Positions 28,854 through 38,828 are shown, counted from the stretch's first letter. The stretch is 64,000 nt of DNA from Lysobacteraceae bacterium (GCA_016789405.1 JAEUPQ010000026.1:124001-188000), one strand, 5' to 3'. Numbers and translations: made by a program. The notes: generated by a model not told the origin, from the sequence alone.

Positions 28854-31850
28854 ATGTCTTTCGCACACAAGAAACGCAAGGCGCTTCTGGCAGGGGCTTC
28901 GGCCGCCGCCGTGGCGGTACTGAGTTATGCCGCGACCACCGGGCACTGGTTCCAGCATCCGGGCCATGCCGGCGCTGCGGGCACGACCGGCGTATCCCGT
29001 CCGGGCCTGCCGTCCGGTGCATCCGCATCGCAGTCGTCCGACCGCATGCAGGGCGCGGGCGCACCGTTCGTCCCGCTGGCATCGCGGCGCATGCCGAGCC
29101 TGGAAAACCAGATCTTCGGCGGCCACATCCAGACGTCGACGCTCAACCCGACCGCACGCCTGCCCAGGCAACCGTCGGTCGCGCGTGAGCACACCAGCTA
29201 CGACCATGGCCACTCCCGCACGGACATGCTGCGTCGTCCGTCGTTCCGCATGCCCAATGCGTATCGGCTGCGCACGGGGCGCGCGGTCTCGGCGGCCGCC
29301 GCCTGCGATGCGAACGCGTTCCAGAGCCTCAGCGGCGCGTCGCTGGTATCGGCGGTGAAATCCGCAGATGTCAGCTGCATCAACGACCTGTTCGGCCTGA
29401 CCGGCAGCACGGCCTACAACACCTTCCGCGAAGCGCAGATGGTGACGATCGCCAACGCCCTGCGCACCTCGGCCAGCGCCTACAACGGCACCAATGCCGA
29501 CAGCACCCTGCAACTGGTGCTCTTCCTGCGTGCCGGCTACTACGTGCAGTTCTACGATCCGGCGGTCGGCAGCTATGGCCAGCCCTTGAAGAGCGCCATC
29601 GGTCCCGCACTGGATGCCTTCTACAACAATGCGAACTTCGGTCTGGTCAACGATGTCCACGGCGAAACCCTCGCCGAGTACGTCACCCTGATCGACAGCT
29701 CAGGCGAGAACGCGCGCATGCTGCCGGCGGTCAAGCGCCTGCTGTCGTCCTACGGCAGCGGCCACAATGCGTACTTCTGGATGAAGTCCGCGGTGAACAA
29801 CACCTTCACGGTGATGTTCCGCGGCCACCAGAATGCGGATTTCCGCACGCTGGTGCAGAGCGACACCTCCATCGTCGACAGCCTCTACAACTTCGCCAAC
29901 GCCAATTTCTCGCGCCTGGGCACGGCCGAGGACTACATGGTGGTGAATGCAGGGCGCGAGACCGCGCGGTTCCTGCAGTACACCGGTTCGGTGAAGTCGC
30001 TGGCCAGCTCGCGCGTGAAGGCGCTGGGTGATCGCTCGTCGATCACAGGCACCAGCGCGCCGCTGTGGGTCGGGCTGGGCGACATGGTCGACTACTACGA
30101 CCGGGCGAACTGCAGCTACTACAACATGTGCAACTTCAAGGCCCGCGTCGAAGCCGCAGCACTGCCGATCAGCCACACCTGCAGCTCGACCCTGAAGATC
30201 CGCGCGCAGTCGATGACGGCCTCCGAACTGGCGAACACCTGCACCGTCGTCGCCGGACAGGAGACCTTCTTCCACGACAAGCTGGTCACGTCGAACACGC
30301 CGGTCGCCAACGACAACAACGCAGCGCTGGAAATGGTGGTGTTCAACAGCAGCACCGACTACGGCACGTATGCCGGTGCGATCTTCGGCATCGACACCAA
30401 CAACGGCGGCATGTACCTCGAAGGCAATCCCGCCACCGTCGGCAACCAAGCGCGCTTCATCGCCTACGAGGCCGAGTGGGTGCTGCCGAGCTTCGAGATC
30501 TGGAACCTGACCCACGAGTACGTGCATTACCTCGATGGTCGATTCAATCTCTATGGGGACTTCGGTGCGTCGATCGCCAAGAAGACCGTGTGGTGGATCG
30601 AAGGCCTGGCCGAATACATGTCCTACTCGTATCGCAACCTGGCCTACGCCGCGGCGCAGCAGGAAGCGGCCAAGGGGACGTACCCGATCAGCACGATCCT
30701 GCAGAACGACTACAACAGCGGCCAGACCCGGATCTACAACTGGGGCTACCTCGCAGTGCGCTACATGTTCGAGAAGCGTCGCCCGCAGGTGACGTCGATC
30801 CTCGGCTACGTGCGTCCGGGCAATTACGCCGGCTACGAGACCTTCATGAACGGGATCGGCACGCAGTACGACGCCGATTTCAAGGCCTGGTTGCCCTGCG
30901 TGGCCAATCCGAACGCCAGCGGCTGCGGTGGCACGACCAACACTCCGCCCACGGCGAACTTCACCGTCGCCACCAGCGGCCTGGTGGCCAGCTTCACCGA
31001 CGGTTCCACCGATCCGGACGGCAGCATCGCGTCGCGTTCGTGGAACTTCGGTGACGGCACCACCTCCACTGCGACCAGCCCGAGCAAGACCTACGCCACG
31101 GCCGGCACCTACACGGTCGTGCTCACGGTGACCGACAACCGCGGCGCGACCGCGACCCGCACGCAATCGGTCACGGTCACCAGCGTGACGCCGCCGGCCG
31201 ACAACACCCTGGCCAATGGCGTGGCGCGGACCGGCCTCGCTGCGCAGACCGGGCAGAAGCTGGCCTATGTGATGGACGTGCCGGCCGGTGCGACCAACCT
31301 GAAGTTCACGATGAGCGGCGGCAGCGGTGATGCCGACCTCTACGTGCGCTTCGGTTCGGCGCCGACCACCACGGCCTACGACTGCCGTCCGTACCTCGGT
31401 GGCAACGCCGAGACCTGCACCATCGCCAATGTGCAGGCAGGCCGCTACTACGTGATGGTCAATGCGTACAGCAGCTTCTCGGGCGTCAGCCTGACCGGCA
31501 GCTACACCGCAAGCACCTCGCTTCCGGAATGCGGCGCATCGCGCGCCGACGAACTGGGCAAGAACTGCTCGCGCAGCAACCTGTCGGCCACGCAGGGCAA
31601 CTACGTCTACATGTACGTCCTCGTTCCCCCGGGCACGCCGCAGCTGCGCATCACCTCGTCGGGCGGCACCGGCAACGCCGACCTGTACGCGAGCACGGTG
31701 TCCTGGGCGACGACCTCGTCCAGCTACGTCTCGCGCAACGCGGGCAATGGCGAGTCGATCGTCATCGCCAATCCGCCCTCGGGCTACATGTACGTGTCGC
31801 TGCACGCAGCCACGAACTTCAGCGGTGTGAAGGTGAGCACCGAGTACTGA
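28854..31850 (+). CDS. Secreted M9-type metallopeptidase (collagenase-like) with PKD and PPC domains
   Basis: A 998-residue exported protease. The ATG at 28854 is preceded by GGGGAG four bases upstream; the longer open frame upstream is not credible. A signal sequence or anchor (ALLAGASAAAVAVLSYAA) is followed by a long N-terminal activator-like region and the peptidase domain with zinc motif HEYVH (His554, Glu555, His558) and a downstream Glu in WWIEGLAEYMSY, the gluzincin third ligand of M9 enzymes. C-terminal modules are a PKD domain (about residues 700-780: WNFGDGTTS, TYTVVLTVTDN) and two PPC domains (GGSGDADLYVRFG; GGTGNADLYAS). Family enzymes degrade collagen or related proteins. It has its own terminator. 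Confidence 0.93.
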   Translation: MSFAHKKRKALLAGASAAAVAVLSYAATTGHWFQHPGHAGAAGTTGVSRPGLPSGASASQSSDRMQGAGAPFVPLASRRMPSLENQIFGGHIQTSTLNPTARLPRQPSVAREHTSYDHGHSRTDMLRRPSFRMPNAYRLRTGRAVSAAAACDANAFQSLSGASLVSAVKSADVSCINDLFGLTGSTAYNTFREAQMVTIANALRTSASAYNGTNADSTLQLVLFLRAGYYVQFYDPAVGSYGQPLKSAIGPALDAFYNNANFGLVNDVHGETLAEYVTLIDSSGENARMLPAVKRLLSSYGSGHNAYFWMKSAVNNTFTVMFRGHQNADFRTLVQSDTSIVDSLYNFANANFSRLGTAEDYMVVNAGRETARFLQYTGSVKSLASSRVKALGDRSSITGTSAPLWVGLGDMVDYYDRANCSYYNMCNFKARVEAAALPISHTCSSTLKIRAQSMTASELANTCTVVAGQETFFHDKLVTSNTPVANDNNAALEMVVFNSSTDYGTYAGAIFGIDTNNGGMYLEGNPATVGNQARFIAYEAEWVLPSFEIWNLTHEYVHYLDGRFNLYGDFGASIAKKTVWWIEGLAEYMSYSYRNLAYAAAQQEAAKGTYPISTILQNDYNSGQTRIYNWGYLAVRYMFEKRRPQVTSILGYVRPGNYAGYETFMNGIGTQYDADFKAWLPCVANPNASGCGGTTNTPPTANFTVATSGLVASFTDGSTDPDGSIASRSWNFGDGTTSTATSPSKTYATAGTYTVVLTVTDNRGATATRTQSVTVTSVTPPADNTLANGVARTGLAAQTGQKLAYVMDVPAGATNLKFTMSGGSGDADLYVRFGSAPTTTAYDCRPYLGGNAETCTIANVQAGRYYVMVNAYSSFSGVSLTGSYTASTSLPECGASRADELGKNCSRSNLSATQGNYVYMYVLVPPGTPQLRITSSGGTGNADLYASTVSWATTSSSYVSRNAGNGESIVIANPPSGYMYVSLHAATNFSGVKVSTEY

Positions 31851-31947
31851 TCCTCCGGCAGTACTCCCGTGCCGGCGGGGTGGCGCCCGCCGGCCTTGCC
31901 GCCATGTGTTGCCGGCCACCCGCCCCCGGGGCGCCGGATTCGCGGCC

Positions 31948-31982
31948 GGGGCGGATGCGCATGACGCGTCCGCCCCGTTTTT
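31948..31982 (+). terminator. Rho-independent terminator after the M9 peptidase
   Basis: Twelve paired bases (GGGGCGGATGCG with CGCGTCCGCCCC, one T-G wobble) close a five-base loop and are followed by G and five T residues. It lies about 100 bases past the stop at 31850. Confidence 0.9.
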
Positions 31983-32073
31983 GCGTCGTACGCCGGCATC
32001 GCGCCGGCGCCTTGCATGATCGAAGACCCGCGCGCTACGGTGCGGCGGGTCGTCCTGGAAGAATGAGTCCGTG

Positions 32074-34464
32074 ATGCGTCGATTGATCCTTGCGTTCGTT
32101 TGTTCCGCCTGCCTTGCCCTGGCCTTGCCGGTCCTCGCTGCACAACCTGCCGCGCCTGCCGTCGCGCAGCGGTCGAGTGCATTCGTCGCCACCGATGTCG
32201 ATCGTGCCAGCGGGCGCGTGCGCATCGATCTGGCTTCGCTGCCCGGACAATTCCTGATGTTCGCCACGCTCGAACGCGCCATCGGTTCCAACGACATCGG
32301 CCTGGACCGCGCGCAGAACGTCGATCCGGTGCTGGTCGAATTCCGGCGCGCCGGCAAGCGCGCGCTGCTGGTGCAGAAGAACATGCGCTACGTCGCACGA
32401 TCGAACGACCCGGATGAGTCGGCCGCCACGCGCGATGCCTTCGCCGAGTCCGTGCTGTGGGCCGGTGATGTCGCCACCGATGCGTCCGGGCGCGCGTGGA
32501 TCGATCTCGATGGCCTGCTGACCAGCGACCTGATCGGCGTGGTCGAACGCCTCGACGGCACGAAACAGGGCAAGTACGCACTCGCTGCGGAGCGAAGCGC
32601 CGTGCTCGCCGATGACACCCGCGTGTTTCCCGACAATGCCGAATTCGCTGCATTGCTCACCTTCGCGGGTGACGGGCAGGGCGCGTTCGCGCGCCAGGCC
32701 GCGGCCGATGCGAAGCGCATCACCGTCAAACAGCGCGTGAGCTTCGTCCGCCTGCCCGATGCCGGCTATCGGCCACGCGCCTACCACCCGGGTTCCGGTG
32801 CCTACAGTCTCGCGTTCTTCGATTTCGCACGGCCGATCGACCGCAATCTCGAAGTGCGCCTGCAGCCGCGTTTCCGTCTCGAAAAGATCGATCCTGCTGC
32901 CGCGCGCAGCCGGGTGAAGAAGCCGATCGTGTTCTACCTCGATCGCGGCACGCCCGAGCCGATCCGCAGTGCGCTGCTGGAAGGCGCGAACTGGTGGAAG
33001 GCCGCGTTCGAATCCGCCGGTTTCATCGACGCGTTCCGCGCCGAAATCGCACCCGAAGGCATGTCGATGAGCGACGTGCGCTACAACACCATCACCTGGA
33101 CGCACCGCGCCACGCGCGGCTGGTCCTACGGTGGCGGCCTCGTCGATCCGCGCACCGGCGAGATCATCAAGGGCTACGTCAATCTCGGCTCGCAGCGCGT
33201 GCGCCAGGACCTGCTGATCGCGGAAGGCCTGCTCGCGCCGCATCGTCCCGGCGCCGATCCGGCGCTGATGGAAGAAGCCAAGCGCATGGCGCTGGATCGC
33301 CTCAAGCAGCTGTCCGCGCACGAGGTCGGGCATGCGCTCGGCTTCGCGCACAATTTTGCCGCCAGCCGCACCAGCGAGGGTTCGGTGCTGGACTATCCGC
33401 ATCCGATGATCACGCTCGGCGCCGATGGCCAGCCACGCCTTGCATCCGCATACCGCACCGGCGCCAGCGAGTGGGATCGCTTCCTCGTCGCGCATGGTTA
33501 CGGTGTATTCCCCGAGGCCGATGAAGCCGACGCGCTGGCGCGCCTGCGTGCCGGAATCGCCGCGAAGGGCTATGCCTACGTGTCCGACCCCGATGCGCGC
33601 GTCGGTGGCGACCTGCATGCCGAAGGCGTGCTCTGGGACATCCCGGGCGATCCGCTCGATGCCCTCGATCACCTGCTGCGCACGCGCAAGGCCGCCCTCT
33701 CCCGATTCGCCGAAGGTGCGCTGCCGCCGGATCGCCAGAACGGCGATGCCGAGCGCCGTCTGGTGCCGATCTACCTGCTGCATCGCTACCAGACCGATGC
33801 CGCGATGCGCTTGCTCGGCGGCGGCGACTACCGCTACGGCCTGATCGGCGACGGCGCAGGCGGCGTGCGTGCCGTCGACGGCGCGCGCCAATCCCGTGCG
33901 CTGGATGCCGCATCGCGGCTGCTCTCGCTCGACGTGCTGTCGCTGCCGCCATCGGTGCTGGCGGTGCTGTCGCCGCCGTCGAACGAATACGTGCGCGGCC
34001 CCGAGTACATCGGCACGCGCATGGCACCGGCTTTCGATCCCGTGCAGGCGGCCGCGGTGGCCTCCGCGTTGGTCGCAGAGCAGGGCTTCCATCCTGCGCG
34101 GCTCAACCGGCTCGCGTGGCAGCACGGGCAGGATGGCGGCGTGCCGTCGCCTGCGGACGTGTTCGATGCGCTGGTCGCACGACCGTGGCGCGAAGCACCT
34201 GCAGCGGGGCAGGGCGCCTTGCTGCAGTCCTCGCGCAACTGGACGATGCTCGATGCCGCGCTGCTTGCGCTCGATGGCGGCGAACTGCACGCCGGCGTCG
34301 CCGCGCAGTGGCGCGCATCGCTGCGCGCGTTCGCCGATGCGCATGCGGGTGCGAAGGATGCGGATCGACAGGCCGCCGCCGCGCAGGTGAGGCGCTATCT
34401 CGACAACCCCGCCTCGGTGAAGCTGCGCCCGCTGCCGACGATTCCGCCGGGTGCGCCGATCTGA
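32074..34464 (+). CDS. Exported zinc-dependent metalloprotease, DUF5117/DUF4953 family
   Basis: A 796-residue protein. A signal peptide (LILAFVCSACLALALPVLAAQ) is followed by an N-terminal beta-rich region typical of DUF5117/DUF5118 proteins, then the metzincin-type zinc motif HEVGHALGFAHN (His416, Glu417, His420). The family's RYNTITWTHR and WSYGGGLVDPRTGEI stretches precede the zinc site. The C-terminal part is helical. The start is the ATG at 32074; a GTG one codon earlier is possible. The substrate is unknown; related proteins are periplasmic or extracellular. It follows the M9 gene in the same direction but after a strong terminator. Confidence 0.88.
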   Translation: MRRLILAFVCSACLALALPVLAAQPAAPAVAQRSSAFVATDVDRASGRVRIDLASLPGQFLMFATLERAIGSNDIGLDRAQNVDPVLVEFRRAGKRALLVQKNMRYVARSNDPDESAATRDAFAESVLWAGDVATDASGRAWIDLDGLLTSDLIGVVERLDGTKQGKYALAAERSAVLADDTRVFPDNAEFAALLTFAGDGQGAFARQAAADAKRITVKQRVSFVRLPDAGYRPRAYHPGSGAYSLAFFDFARPIDRNLEVRLQPRFRLEKIDPAAARSRVKKPIVFYLDRGTPEPIRSALLEGANWWKAAFESAGFIDAFRAEIAPEGMSMSDVRYNTITWTHRATRGWSYGGGLVDPRTGEIIKGYVNLGSQRVRQDLLIAEGLLAPHRPGADPALMEEAKRMALDRLKQLSAHEVGHALGFAHNFAASRTSEGSVLDYPHPMITLGADGQPRLASAYRTGASEWDRFLVAHGYGVFPEADEADALARLRAGIAAKGYAYVSDPDARVGGDLHAEGVLWDIPGDPLDALDHLLRTRKAALSRFAEGALPPDRQNGDAERRLVPIYLLHRYQTDAAMRLLGGGDYRYGLIGDGAGGVRAVDGARQSRALDAASRLLSLDVLSLPPSVLAVLSPPSNEYVRGPEYIGTRMAPAFDPVQAAAVASALVAEQGFHPARLNRLAWQHGQDGGVPSPADVFDALVARPWREAPAAGQGALLQSSRNWTMLDAALLALDGGELHAGVAAQWRASLRAFADAHAGAKDADRQAAAAQVRRYLDNPASVKLRPLPTIPPGAPI

Positions 34465-34484
34465 TGATCCGATCGGGCGCGCAT

Positions 34485-34521
34485 CTGCTGTCATGCCGAA
34501 CGCAATCCGGCATGACAGCAG
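34485..34521. repeat. Perfect 14-bp inverted repeat between convergent genes
   Basis: CTGCTGTCATGCCG and its exact complement flank a 9-base loop. It lies between the stops of two convergent genes (34464 and 34537). There are no T runs, so it could be a transcript-end hairpin or a dispersed REP-like element; the TCATGCCG...CGGCATGA form resembles short intergenic palindromes of Xanthomonads. Confidence 0.7.
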
Positions 34522-34536
34522 GAAGGTTGGCGTGGA

Positions 34537-35436
34537 CTACGGCTGCACTTCCCGACAGAACTTCTTCCGGTATTCCATCGCCTTCGGCATCAGCGCCTGC
34601 AGGTTCTGGATGCGCGTGCCCGGGTTCGGATGCGTCGACGAAAACTCCGGCGGCGCCTGCCCGCCGCTTGCCTGGCTCATGCGTTCCCACAGCGGCACCG
34701 ATTCCTGCGGATCGAAGCACGCGGCGGCGGCCAGCATCAGGCCTACCTCATCCGCCTGCGTCTCGTGCTTGCGTGCGTAAGGCAGCAGGTAGCCGTAGCC
34801 CATTGCTGCCTGGATCATCTGCTGCTGCTGCGGGTCCATGCCGCTCATGCTGCCGGCCATCTGGCCGATCTGGCTGAGCTTCTGCTGCGACATGCGCTGC
34901 GCGCCATGGCGGAGCAGGGCATGCGCGATCTCGTGACCCATCACCACTGCCACGGCGTCGGCGTTCTGCGCCACCGGCAGCAGGCCGGTATAGACCGCCA
35001 TCTTGCCGCCGGGCAGGCAGAACGCGTTCGCCTGGTCGGACTCGATCACGTTCACGTCCCACTCGAATTCGCGCCAGAAGCCGTTCGGCTGCTTGCCGTT
35101 CTCCGCTGCCATCGCGGCTTCCACTTCCGGCACTTTGGCGATCAGTCGTTGCGCGATCGCGCGCACCTGCCGCGCCACCTGCGAGTTCGGATCGACCGGG
35201 CGCTCCTTCGACAGGATGTCTTCGTAGGCCTGCAGGCCCAGCGCCTTCTCGTCATCGGCCGAAATGCTGCTGTCGATCAGCACCTGCTCGCCCGTGTACG
35301 GGTCTTCGGTGCGGTTGGAGAACCAGTAGTACGCGCCGTACAGCGCGAAGCCGATGAGGATGATGAAGCGGGGATTGATGCCTCGCCGGCGTTGTCCGCC
35401 ATGCTGCTGGTCGCCGCCGAAGGGATTCTGTCGCAT
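34537..35436 (-). CDS. M48-like membrane metalloprotease
   Basis: A 299-residue protein. The ATG at 35436 has AGAGGA seven bases upstream. A basic, Gln/Gly-rich N-terminus leads into one transmembrane helix (FIILIGFALYGAYYWF, residues 24-39). The zinc motif HEIAH is at residues 168-172, and the third-ligand region is KHETQADEVGLML. The protein ends FSSTHPNPGTRIQNLQ, the usual M48/LoiP-type tail. It probably acts on periplasmic or membrane proteins in envelope quality control. It follows the FGE-like gene in the same direction with 122 bp between; that gap contains a 16-bp triplicated repeat. Confidence 0.9.
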   Translation of the reverse strand: MRQNPFGGDQQHGGQRRRGINPRFIILIGFALYGAYYWFSNRTEDPYTGEQVLIDSSISADDEKALGLQAYEDILSKERPVDPNSQVARQVRAIAQRLIAKVPEVEAAMAAENGKQPNGFWREFEWDVNVIESDQANAFCLPGGKMAVYTGLLPVAQNADAVAVVMGHEIAHALLRHGAQRMSQQKLSQIGQMAGSMSGMDPQQQQMIQAAMGYGYLLPYARKHETQADEVGLMLAAAACFDPQESVPLWERMSQASGGQAPPEFSSTHPNPGTRIQNLQALMPKAMEYRKKFCREVQP

Positions 35437-35484
35437 CGTTTCGTCCTCTGGTTCGGATCTCGCAGGCCCGGAAGCGTGGTGCCG

Positions 35485-35532
35485 GGATGTTGCCGCTTCT
35501 GGATGTTGCCCTTTCAGGATGTTGCCGTTCGT
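35485..35532. repeat. Three tandem 16-bp repeats in the leader of the M48 gene
   Basis: GGATGTTGCC recurs at 35485, 35501 and 35517, exactly 16 bases apart; the remaining six bases of each unit vary. On the minus strand the units read GGCAACATCC and lie 49-96 bases upstream of the M48 start. They could be regulator sites or a simple tandem duplication. Confidence 0.75.
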
Positions 35533-35558
35533 GTATCGCTTGCCAGGCTGTCGCTTCT

Positions 35559-37442
35559 TCAGATCTCGCGTACCACGCGGAACCCGACCACCGCATTGGT
35601 GCTGTCGTATTCCGCCTGGCGCCGCCACGCGGCGCGCGCCTGCGCCGGGGCGTTCGACCACGCGCCGCCGCGCACCACGCGCGTGCGGCAACCCGGGTTG
35701 ACCCATGCTTCTCCGTTGGTCGGTGCGCGACGGTAGCCATCATGCCAGCAATCGGCGACCCACTCGCTCACGTTGCCTTCCATGTCGTGCGCGCCGAACG
35801 CGTTCGCGCGGAAGCGCGCCACCGGCGCCGGCCCCCAGAATCCATCGCGATATCCCACGAACGCGTTGCCCCAGCTGCGCCCCGCCGGTGAGCGATCGCC
35901 GCCGCCGGTGAGGTTGCCGGTCCCTTGCGTGGGCGGCTGGTCGCCCCACGGATAGCGGCCGGGCTGCCCGGCGCGCAGCACGTATTCGAACTCGGCTTCG
36001 CTCGGCAGTCGATAGCGCTGGCCGCTGCGTTCGGACAGCCAGCGCGCGTAGGCTTCGGCGTCCTTCGCGCTGACGTGCAGCACAGGCATGTCGTCCGCAG
36101 CCGGCCGACCCATGTGATCGTGCCGCCAGTCCACGCCGCTTCGGCGCACGAAGGTGCCGCCGCGCTCGTCGTACACCAGCGAATGCCCGCGTCGCTCCGC
36201 GCGAGGCGTATGGCCGGTGGCCTTCAGGAAGCGCCTGAATTCGCCCACCGTCACTTCGGTGACCGAGATCGCGAAACCGCGGTCGAAGCGCACGTAGCGG
36301 GAGGGTCGCTCCGAACCAGTCGCATCCGGTTCGGTGTCGCGTGCGCCCATGCGGAAACCACCATGCGGCACCACCACCATCCTCGGCCCGCGACTGCCGC
36401 TGTCCAGCGCATCGGTGAAGCGTTGCCCCGGCTGCATCAGGCCGTAGTGCGTGGCCAGGTCGATGCGCGTGCGCAGCTCCTTCGCCGATGCGTCGCCGGG
36501 CAGGGCGATGCGCAGCATCACCGCCAGCAGTTCGCGCGCTTTCTCCAGATTGTTGCGATGCCCCGGCTGCGACAGCAGCGCCAGGCCTTCGTCGCGCAGC
36601 AGTGCGATCTGGAAGCGGCGGATTTCCTCGACCTGCTCGCGTCCGGCGGCCACAGCGCCGAACCCCGGCCGCACCTTGTCCGCTTCGCCCAGCCAGCGCT
36701 CGGCGGTCGCGAAGTCGGCGCGGATCGCAGCCTCTTCCGCGCGCCGGATCAGCGCGCTTTCCACCGCCGCCACGCCCTGCATTGCGCGGGGCTGGCCCGG
36801 CTGCAGCGCGAGCGCCTTGCGGAACAGCGGCAGCGCACCGTCGCCCCCCTGTTCGCCCAGCCTGTCGTCCGCAAGCGCGCGCTCGCCGGCCTCGTTCAGG
36901 GCCCACAGTTCGTCGGCCAGGTCCAGGCGTTTCAGATAGGCCGCGCCATCTTCGGTGCGGTGCATCTCCACCGCGCGCATCACCGACGCGATGGCGTGCG
37001 CGCGCCGCAGCGCCGTCTCCTCGTCGCCCGCATCGGACAGCGCCTCGTCCCCGGCCTCGCGCAGGCGCTGGAGCGAGCGGTCGAGGCCCAGCGCGGCCTG
37101 GCCATCCTCGCGATTGAAATCGAGCAGGGCGAGGTAGAGGGGGATGGCCGCTTCGCCGTCCTCGAACAGGTGGTCGCGGGCCAATGCGGCGGCGGCGCGG
37201 CGGTGGGCGGCCTGCGGATTGGCCGGGTCGAACACCGCGATCGGCCGGCGCCAGGTCAGCTGCTCGGCGATCGCGTGGTCGCCACCGATCGTCACCTCGC
37301 CCTCGCTGCGCGCCTTGCCGTCCGGTGTCGCGGTCCCGTCGTCGCGGTCGCCACCGCAGGCGCCCAGCAGCGCCAGCGCGGCCGACAACGCCAGCCACCG
37401 CCACGCCACTGCCTTTGCCCGTCGATTCGTGCCCGCGTCCAC
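35559..37442 (-). CDS. Lipoprotein with formylglycine-generating-enzyme (SUMF1/FGE-sulfatase) domain
   Basis: A 627-residue protein. The GTG at 37442 is chosen because GGAG sits six bases upstream and a lipoprotein signal follows (WLALSAALALLGAC). Residues about 60-370 form a helical, TPR-like region. The C-terminal FGE-sulfatase domain (residues about 375-625) has VVVPHGGFRMGA, ISVTEVTVGEFRRFL, YRLPSEAEFEYVLRAG, YPWGD, NVSEWVADCW and VVRGGAW. Such domains include true formylglycine generators but also many periplasmic proteins of unknown activity; no sulfatase is encoded nearby, so its substrate is open. It is divergent from rnd. Confidence 0.88.
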   Translation of the reverse strand: MDAGTNRRAKAVAWRWLALSAALALLGACGGDRDDGTATPDGKARSEGEVTIGGDHAIAEQLTWRRPIAVFDPANPQAAHRRAAAALARDHLFEDGEAAIPLYLALLDFNREDGQAALGLDRSLQRLREAGDEALSDAGDEETALRRAHAIASVMRAVEMHRTEDGAAYLKRLDLADELWALNEAGERALADDRLGEQGGDGALPLFRKALALQPGQPRAMQGVAAVESALIRRAEEAAIRADFATAERWLGEADKVRPGFGAVAAGREQVEEIRRFQIALLRDEGLALLSQPGHRNNLEKARELLAVMLRIALPGDASAKELRTRIDLATHYGLMQPGQRFTDALDSGSRGPRMVVVPHGGFRMGARDTEPDATGSERPSRYVRFDRGFAISVTEVTVGEFRRFLKATGHTPRAERRGHSLVYDERGGTFVRRSGVDWRHDHMGRPAADDMPVLHVSAKDAEAYARWLSERSGQRYRLPSEAEFEYVLRAGQPGRYPWGDQPPTQGTGNLTGGGDRSPAGRSWGNAFVGYRDGFWGPAPVARFRANAFGAHDMEGNVSEWVADCWHDGYRRAPTNGEAWVNPGCRTRVVRGGAWSNAPAQARAAWRRQAEYDSTNAVVGFRVVREI

Positions 37443-37538
37443 TCGTCGCTCCCGTGCCCGGCGGTCACCGTAGCGGGTCGCGCCTGACCCGGACCGCACT
37501 CCGGTAGCATAACGGCCCCTCACTTCCGGACCGAGCCC

Positions 37539-38669
37539 GTGCCGCGCTGGATCGACACCCCCGCACCGCTGAACGCGCTGCACGAGACGCTCATCGCCGC
37601 CGCGTCCGCCGAAAACGCACCTGTGATCGGCCTCGACACCGAATTCGTCCGCGAGCGCACCTACTGGCCGCAGCTCGCCCTGGTGCAGATCAGTACCGGC
37701 CAGATTGGCACCGACGATGACGGCATCCTCCTCGTCGACCCCCTGTGCCCCGGCGTGCCCGAGGCCCTGGCCGCCATCCTCGCCGACACCCGCATCCTCA
37801 AGGTCATGCACAGCGCCGGCGAAGACCTCGTCGCCTTCGGCCACACCTGCAAGGCCCTGCCCGAACCCCTGTTCGACACCCAGGTCGCCGCCGCCCTTAC
37901 CGGCGTCGGGGCCGGGCTGGGCTACCAGCGCATCCTGCTCGAACTGCTGGGCGTGAACGTCGACAAGGGCGAGACCCGCTCCGACTGGCTGCGTCGCCCG
38001 CTGTCCGACTCGCAGCTGCACTACGCCGCCGACGACGTGCGCCACCTCCACGCCCTGCATCGCGAACTCGTCGACAAGCTCGAACTCTTCGATCGCACCG
38101 AATGGCTGCAGGAAGACTGCGCCCGCATGATCGCCAATGCCGCCCAGGACGACGGCGACCGCTGGCCGCACCTCGGCATGCGCACCGCCCAGTTCCTCGA
38201 CCGCGACGGCCAGGTCCGCCTGCTGCGCCTGCTGCGCTGGCGCGACGCCTATGCCCGCGACCACGACCGCCCGCGCAGCTGGATCCTCGACAACGAACTC
38301 GCCGCCGGCCTCGCCCGAACCCCACCGCGTGACCTCGCCGACCTGCAGCGCGCCTTCGACGCCTCGCCCAAGGCGCCGCGCAAGCTCGCCGCGCAGATCC
38401 TCGCCGCCGTGCAGACCCCGCTGCCCGACGAAGCCGACATGCCGCCGGCCAAGAGCGACGACCGCGACCGCGCCACCTACAAGCAGCTGCAGCAGGCCGT
38501 CGCCGCCCGCAGCGCCGAACTGGGCCTCCCCGACGGCGTCCTCGCCTCCCGCCGCTGGCTTGAAGCCCTGCAGGACGGCGAAGACTGGCCCGGCGCGCTC
38601 TCCGGCTGGCGCCGCACCCAGCTCGAATCCGCCCTGGCCCCCGTCCTCGCCACGATTGGCAAGCGCTGA
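37539..38669 (+). CDS. rnd: Ribonuclease D
   Basis: A 376-residue 3'-5' exoribonuclease that trims tRNA and other stable RNAs. The DEDD-type exonuclease motifs are visible: Exo I VIGLDTEFVRERTYWP, Exo II KVMHSAGEDLVAF, and Exo III with the conserved Tyr and Asp in LHYAADDVRHL. One HRDC domain follows (residues about 215-290), and the rest resembles a second. The start is GTG at 37539. The tRNA-Ala promoter lies at its 3' end, and tRNA-Ala is the next gene. Confidence 0.95.
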   Translation: MPRWIDTPAPLNALHETLIAAASAENAPVIGLDTEFVRERTYWPQLALVQISTGQIGTDDDGILLVDPLCPGVPEALAAILADTRILKVMHSAGEDLVAFGHTCKALPEPLFDTQVAAALTGVGAGLGYQRILLELLGVNVDKGETRSDWLRRPLSDSQLHYAADDVRHLHALHRELVDKLELFDRTEWLQEDCARMIANAAQDDGDRWPHLGMRTAQFLDRDGQVRLLRLLRWRDAYARDHDRPRSWILDNELAAGLARTPPRDLADLQRAFDASPKAPRKLAAQILAAVQTPLPDEADMPPAKSDDRDRATYKQLQQAVAARSAELGLPDGVLASRRWLEALQDGEDWPGALSGWRRTQLESALAPVLATIGKR

Positions 38670-38685
38670 GGCACGGGCTTATACT
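38656..38685 (+). promoter_or_regulatory. Promoter of tRNA-Ala
   Basis: TTGGCA (38656-38661) and TATACT (38680-38685) are 18 bp apart, a strong sigma-70 match, beginning within the last codons of rnd and ending 62 bases before the mature tRNA. Confidence 0.7.
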
Positions 38686-38747
38686 TCGCCCGTCGCGGGC
38701 CACGGCCCGCAGCCGCCGGAGAACCCACCTCCCGCAGCCAGTTTCAC

Positions 38748-38823
<76 letters not shown>

Positions 38824-38828
38824 AATCG

